Assembly (NCBI GenBank): GCA_034434895.1
Contig: DAOTYI010000117.1
Location: forward strand, 1 to 8,941
Direction: 5' to 3'
Source: DAOTXL01 sp034434895
GTDB lineage: Bacteria > Chloroflexota > Anaerolineae > JAAYZQ01
Length of the DNA stretch: 8,941 nucleotides
The notes under the pieces were generated by a model, which did not search any database, was not told the origin of the DNA, and saw only the letters and a list, made by a program, of their open reading frames with translations. Of this stretch, positions 7,635-8,941 are shown in pieces; the stretch's first letter is position 1, and the number at the start of each line of letters is the position of its first letter. A program made the position numbers and the translations under genes.

Positions 7635-7663
7635 ATTATAGCGGAACTTGTCCCTGCCGTCAA
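7635..7663 (-). promoter_or_regulatory. Sigma-70 type promoter of the yvcK operon
   Basis: On the minus strand, TTGACG (7663-7658) and TATAAT (7640-7635) are separated by exactly 17 bases: a perfect -10 and a 5/6 -35. The predicted transcription start is near 7628, only about 9 bases before the yvcK ATG at 7619, so the mRNA would have a very short leader. It should drive yvcK, the CBS gene, gap and pgk. Confidence 0.85.
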
Positions 7664-7690
7664 TGTTTCAGCGGTGAGAGACATCGGGTA

Positions 7691-7719
7691 TTGCTCTCCC
7701 TGGCGATTTCGTGTATAAT
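7691..7719 (+). promoter_or_regulatory. Sigma-70 type promoter of the CBS-CBS-ACT gene
   Basis: TTGCTC (7691-7696) and a perfect TATAAT (7714-7719) are 17 bases apart; the -35 is weak (3/6). The predicted transcription start is near 7726. It is divergent from the yvcK promoter, with only 27 bases between the two -35 elements, so one bound regulator could affect both. Confidence 0.75.
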
Positions 7720-7746
7720 ACCTGCAGCGTCCCAGGCATCTCTTTC

Positions 7747-7824
7747 TCCTCCTTATGGAAAAGGTCAGGAGAATGAGGATGGGTTCCACGGGAGGGTGAT
7801 CCAAAATCTGTTGAAAAAGGAGGA
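7747..7824 (+). promoter_or_regulatory. Leader with anti-Shine-Dalgarno complement of the CBS-CBS-ACT gene
   Basis: The leader is roughly 7726-7828. TCCTCCTT at 7747-7754 is perfectly complementary over 8 bases to AAGGAGGA at 7817-7824, the strong ribosome binding site 4-5 bases before ATG 7829. Pairing would close a 62-base loop and hide the site. Other purine-rich stretches in between (near 7767-7778 and 7790-7796) could compete for the same CU-rich segment. The complementarity is seen directly; a regulatory role is inference. The binding site itself clearly sets the start of the gene. Confidence 0.45.
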
Positions 7825-7828
7825 AATC

Positions 7829-8476
7829 ATGTTTGTCGGCGACCGAATGACCAAACATCCGCTCACCATCAGTGAGGAAGAATCTGTTTCCGAAGCCCAT
7901 CGCTATATGATGGAGCAGCACATCCGGCACCTGCCGGTGGTGGACAAAACCGGCAGGCTGGTGGGCATCATCGCCGAAGATGACCTGCTCAAGGCTGAGC
8001 CTTCGACTGCAACCAGCCTCAGTGTGTGGGAGATCCACTCGTTGCTGAACAAGGTCAGGGTGAAATCGGTGATGGTGCGCGATGTGATCACCACCACCGA
8101 GGACACGCCCATTGAGGAGGCGGCCCAGTTGATGTTGGAGCACAAGATCGGCTCTCTGCCGGTGATGCGCGGCGATCAACTGGTCGGGATCATCACCGAA
8201 AGCGACATGTTCCGCACTTTCATGGAGCTGTTCGCCGCCCGGCAGAAGGGCCTGCGCGTCACGGTGGAGGTGCCCGATCGGGAAGGGGAGCTGGCCAAGG
8301 TTGCTCAGGCCATTGCCGACCAGGGAGGGTACATTGCCTCCTGTGGCACGTTCATGGCCGCCGACCCGACCAAATGGGGGATTGTCTTCAAGGTGCGGAA
8401 TGTGGATCGGGAGGTGTTGACGGCCGCTCTATCCAGGATCGAGGACCAGAAGATTGTGGACGTGCGGGAGGTATAG
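7829..8476 (+). CDS. CBS-CBS-ACT domain protein (AcuB-like)
   Basis: This is a 215-residue soluble protein. CBS motif 1 is at 1-56 (MFVGDRMTKHPLTISEEE, then HLPVVDKTGRLVGIIAEDDLL at 34-54). CBS motif 2 is at about 78-131 (VKSVMVRDVITTTEDTPIEE, then SLPVMRGDQLVGIITESDMF). An ACT-like domain lies at about 142-213 (RVTVEVPDREGELAKVAQAI, then GGYIASCGTF). This order and length match AcuB, a protein named from acetoin utilisation in Bacillus with unclear biochemistry. No acetoin genes are nearby, so the acuB symbol is withheld. CBS pairs usually sense adenosyl ligands and ACT domains small metabolites such as amino acids. AAGGAGG at 7817-7823 fixes ATG 7829; the open frame continues 105 codons upstream into antisense yvcK and was discarded. 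It is divergent from yvcK and convergent with the next gene, only 25 bases away, with no clear terminator between. Confidence 0.93.
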   Translation: MFVGDRMTKHPLTISEEESVSEAHRYMMEQHIRHLPVVDKTGRLVGIIAEDDLLKAEPSTATSLSVWEIHSLLNKVRVKSVMVRDVITTTEDTPIEEAAQLMLEHKIGSLPVMRGDQLVGIITESDMFRTFMELFAARQKGLRVTVEVPDREGELAKVAQAIADQGGYIASCGTFMAADPTKWGIVFKVRNVDREVLTAALSRIEDQKIVDVREV

Positions 8477-8501
8477 CCGCATATAGCCAGCAGATTTGGA
8501 A

Positions 8502-8941
8502 CTATTTCCAGTAAAAAGACCACTCCTCACTCGGCGGGCTGAGCGGGACAAAGACCTCCTGACCCTCGGCGTTCGTCTCCCTGCGGGCCAGGCGCACACT
8601 CCAATAGTAGACCCGGCCGGTGGACAGGTCGGCCAGGGGATAGAGCGCGGGGTCCACAACCCAGGAGGTGCTCTGGAGGCACACCTGCCGGTTTTCCTCT
8701 ACGCCCTGATGGGTATAGCGCACCACGACCAGGAAGCACTCGTTCGGTCTCAGCGTATGCCCGCTGTTCCAGACCAGCTTGACGATGCTTTTCTCCCCAC
8801 TGAACGGTGCGCCATCGGCCGGCTCCTGCAATGTCGGCGGCGCCAGGGTGGGCACCGGGGTTGGCGTATCGGTGGGGGTTGTCCGTGGCCTGGGAGTCCA
8901 GGTGGGCCATACCGGCGTAGGGGTGAGGGTCGGCGTCGCGG
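8502..8941 (-). CDS. C-terminal part of a Pro/Thr-linker protein with a beta-rich C-terminal domain (5' end outside window)
   Basis: The reading frame is open from the right edge (first full codon at 8939) to TAG at 8502-8504, giving 145 visible residues. The first 35 or so are a Pro/Thr-rich linker (ATPTLTPTPVWPTW, TDTPTPVPTLAPPT). A compact domain of about 110 residues follows. It starts LQEPADGAPFSGEKSIVKLVW, continues with CFLVVVRYTHQG and WVVDPALYPLAD, and ends VYYWSVRLARRETN...PSEEWSFYWK. The strand pattern and tryptophans suggest an Ig/fibronectin-like fold. From memory, similar domains end many Chloroflexota surface proteins and Ser/Thr kinases, but the N-terminal domain here is unknown. 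A GTG at 8855 is an internal codon rather than the likely start, because the frame stays open upstream. The linker suggests an extracytoplasmic location; no signal is visible because the N-terminus is missing. Confidence 0.8.
   Translation of the reverse strand, partial: ATPTLTPTPVWPTWTPRPRTTPTDTPTPVPTLAPPTLQEPADGAPFSGEKSIVKLVWNSGHTLRPNECFLVVVRYTHQGVEENRQVCLQSTSWVVDPALYPLADLSTGRVYYWSVRLARRETNAEGQEVFVPLSPPSEEWSFYWK

Noticed and set aside
7755..7799. 14-codon upstream open frame (MEKVRRMRMGSTGG) in the leader
   Set aside because: It has no Shine-Dalgarno site; the bases before it are the anti-Shine-Dalgarno complement. A leader peptide cannot be excluded, but nothing supports one.
7514..7828. 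105-codon upstream extension of the CBS-CBS-ACT frame
   Set aside because: It runs antisense through yvcK and across the promoters of both genes; the binding site at 7817 fixes ATG 7829.
8477..8501. Terminator between the convergent CBS-CBS-ACT and linker-protein genes
   Set aside because: The 25-base gap holds only a short atagcc direct repeat and no stable stem with a T run on either strand.

Overview
The window looks like a GC-rich bacterial chromosome, most likely a member of the Chloroflexota (Anaerolineae/Caldilineae type). This assignment is inferred from style, not from a search. The clues are the CAATCTC heptamer repeats, the G/C-only inverted repeats and purine/pyrimidine tracts between and inside genes, and a Pro/Thr-rich (TPTP) linker joined to a beta-rich C-terminal domain. 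No rRNA, tRNA, CRISPR array or mobile element was seen, and no gene-free stretch exceeds 300 bases.

Layout. Positions 1-74 are a long imperfect inverted repeat. A DUF2804 gene (97-1128, +) overlaps the start of mutS (1122-3875, +). After mutS come 151 bases holding two strong hairpins and a pyrimidine tract. On the minus strand, read right to left, is a tight four-gene unit: yvcK (7619-6618), a 125-residue CBS-pair protein (6621-6244), gap (6224-5208) and pgk (5202-4027). The junctions are a 4-base ATGA overlap, 19 bases and 5 bases. The unit starts at a near-consensus sigma-70 promoter (TTGACG-17-TATAAT) and ends at a hairpin followed by a T run. A second promoter, back-to-back with the first, drives a CBS-CBS-ACT protein (7829-8476, +) through a leader of about 100 bases. 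The right edge holds the 3' part of a minus-strand gene (8502-8941) for a Pro/Thr-linker protein.

How the genes may work together. YvcK-family proteins bind UDP-GlcNAc and, in Firmicutes and Actinobacteria, tie central carbon flux to cell-wall precursor synthesis. Here yvcK is transcribed with the glycolytic pair gap-pgk. One adenosyl-ligand-sensing CBS protein lies inside the operon and another is divergently transcribed from the same promoter region. This suggests a metabolite-sensing node around lower glycolysis. As I recall, actinobacterial chromosomes have a yvcK-whiA-(...)-gap-pgk neighbourhood; here a CBS gene sits where whiA might be expected.

The most unusual sequence feature is a perfect 7-base tandem repeat (CAATCTC, 5 full copies plus 4 bases) inside mutS. 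Gain or loss of one copy would truncate MutS: reading the shifted frames shows stops at 1630 (loss) and 1835 (gain). It is therefore a candidate slippage switch for mismatch repair.
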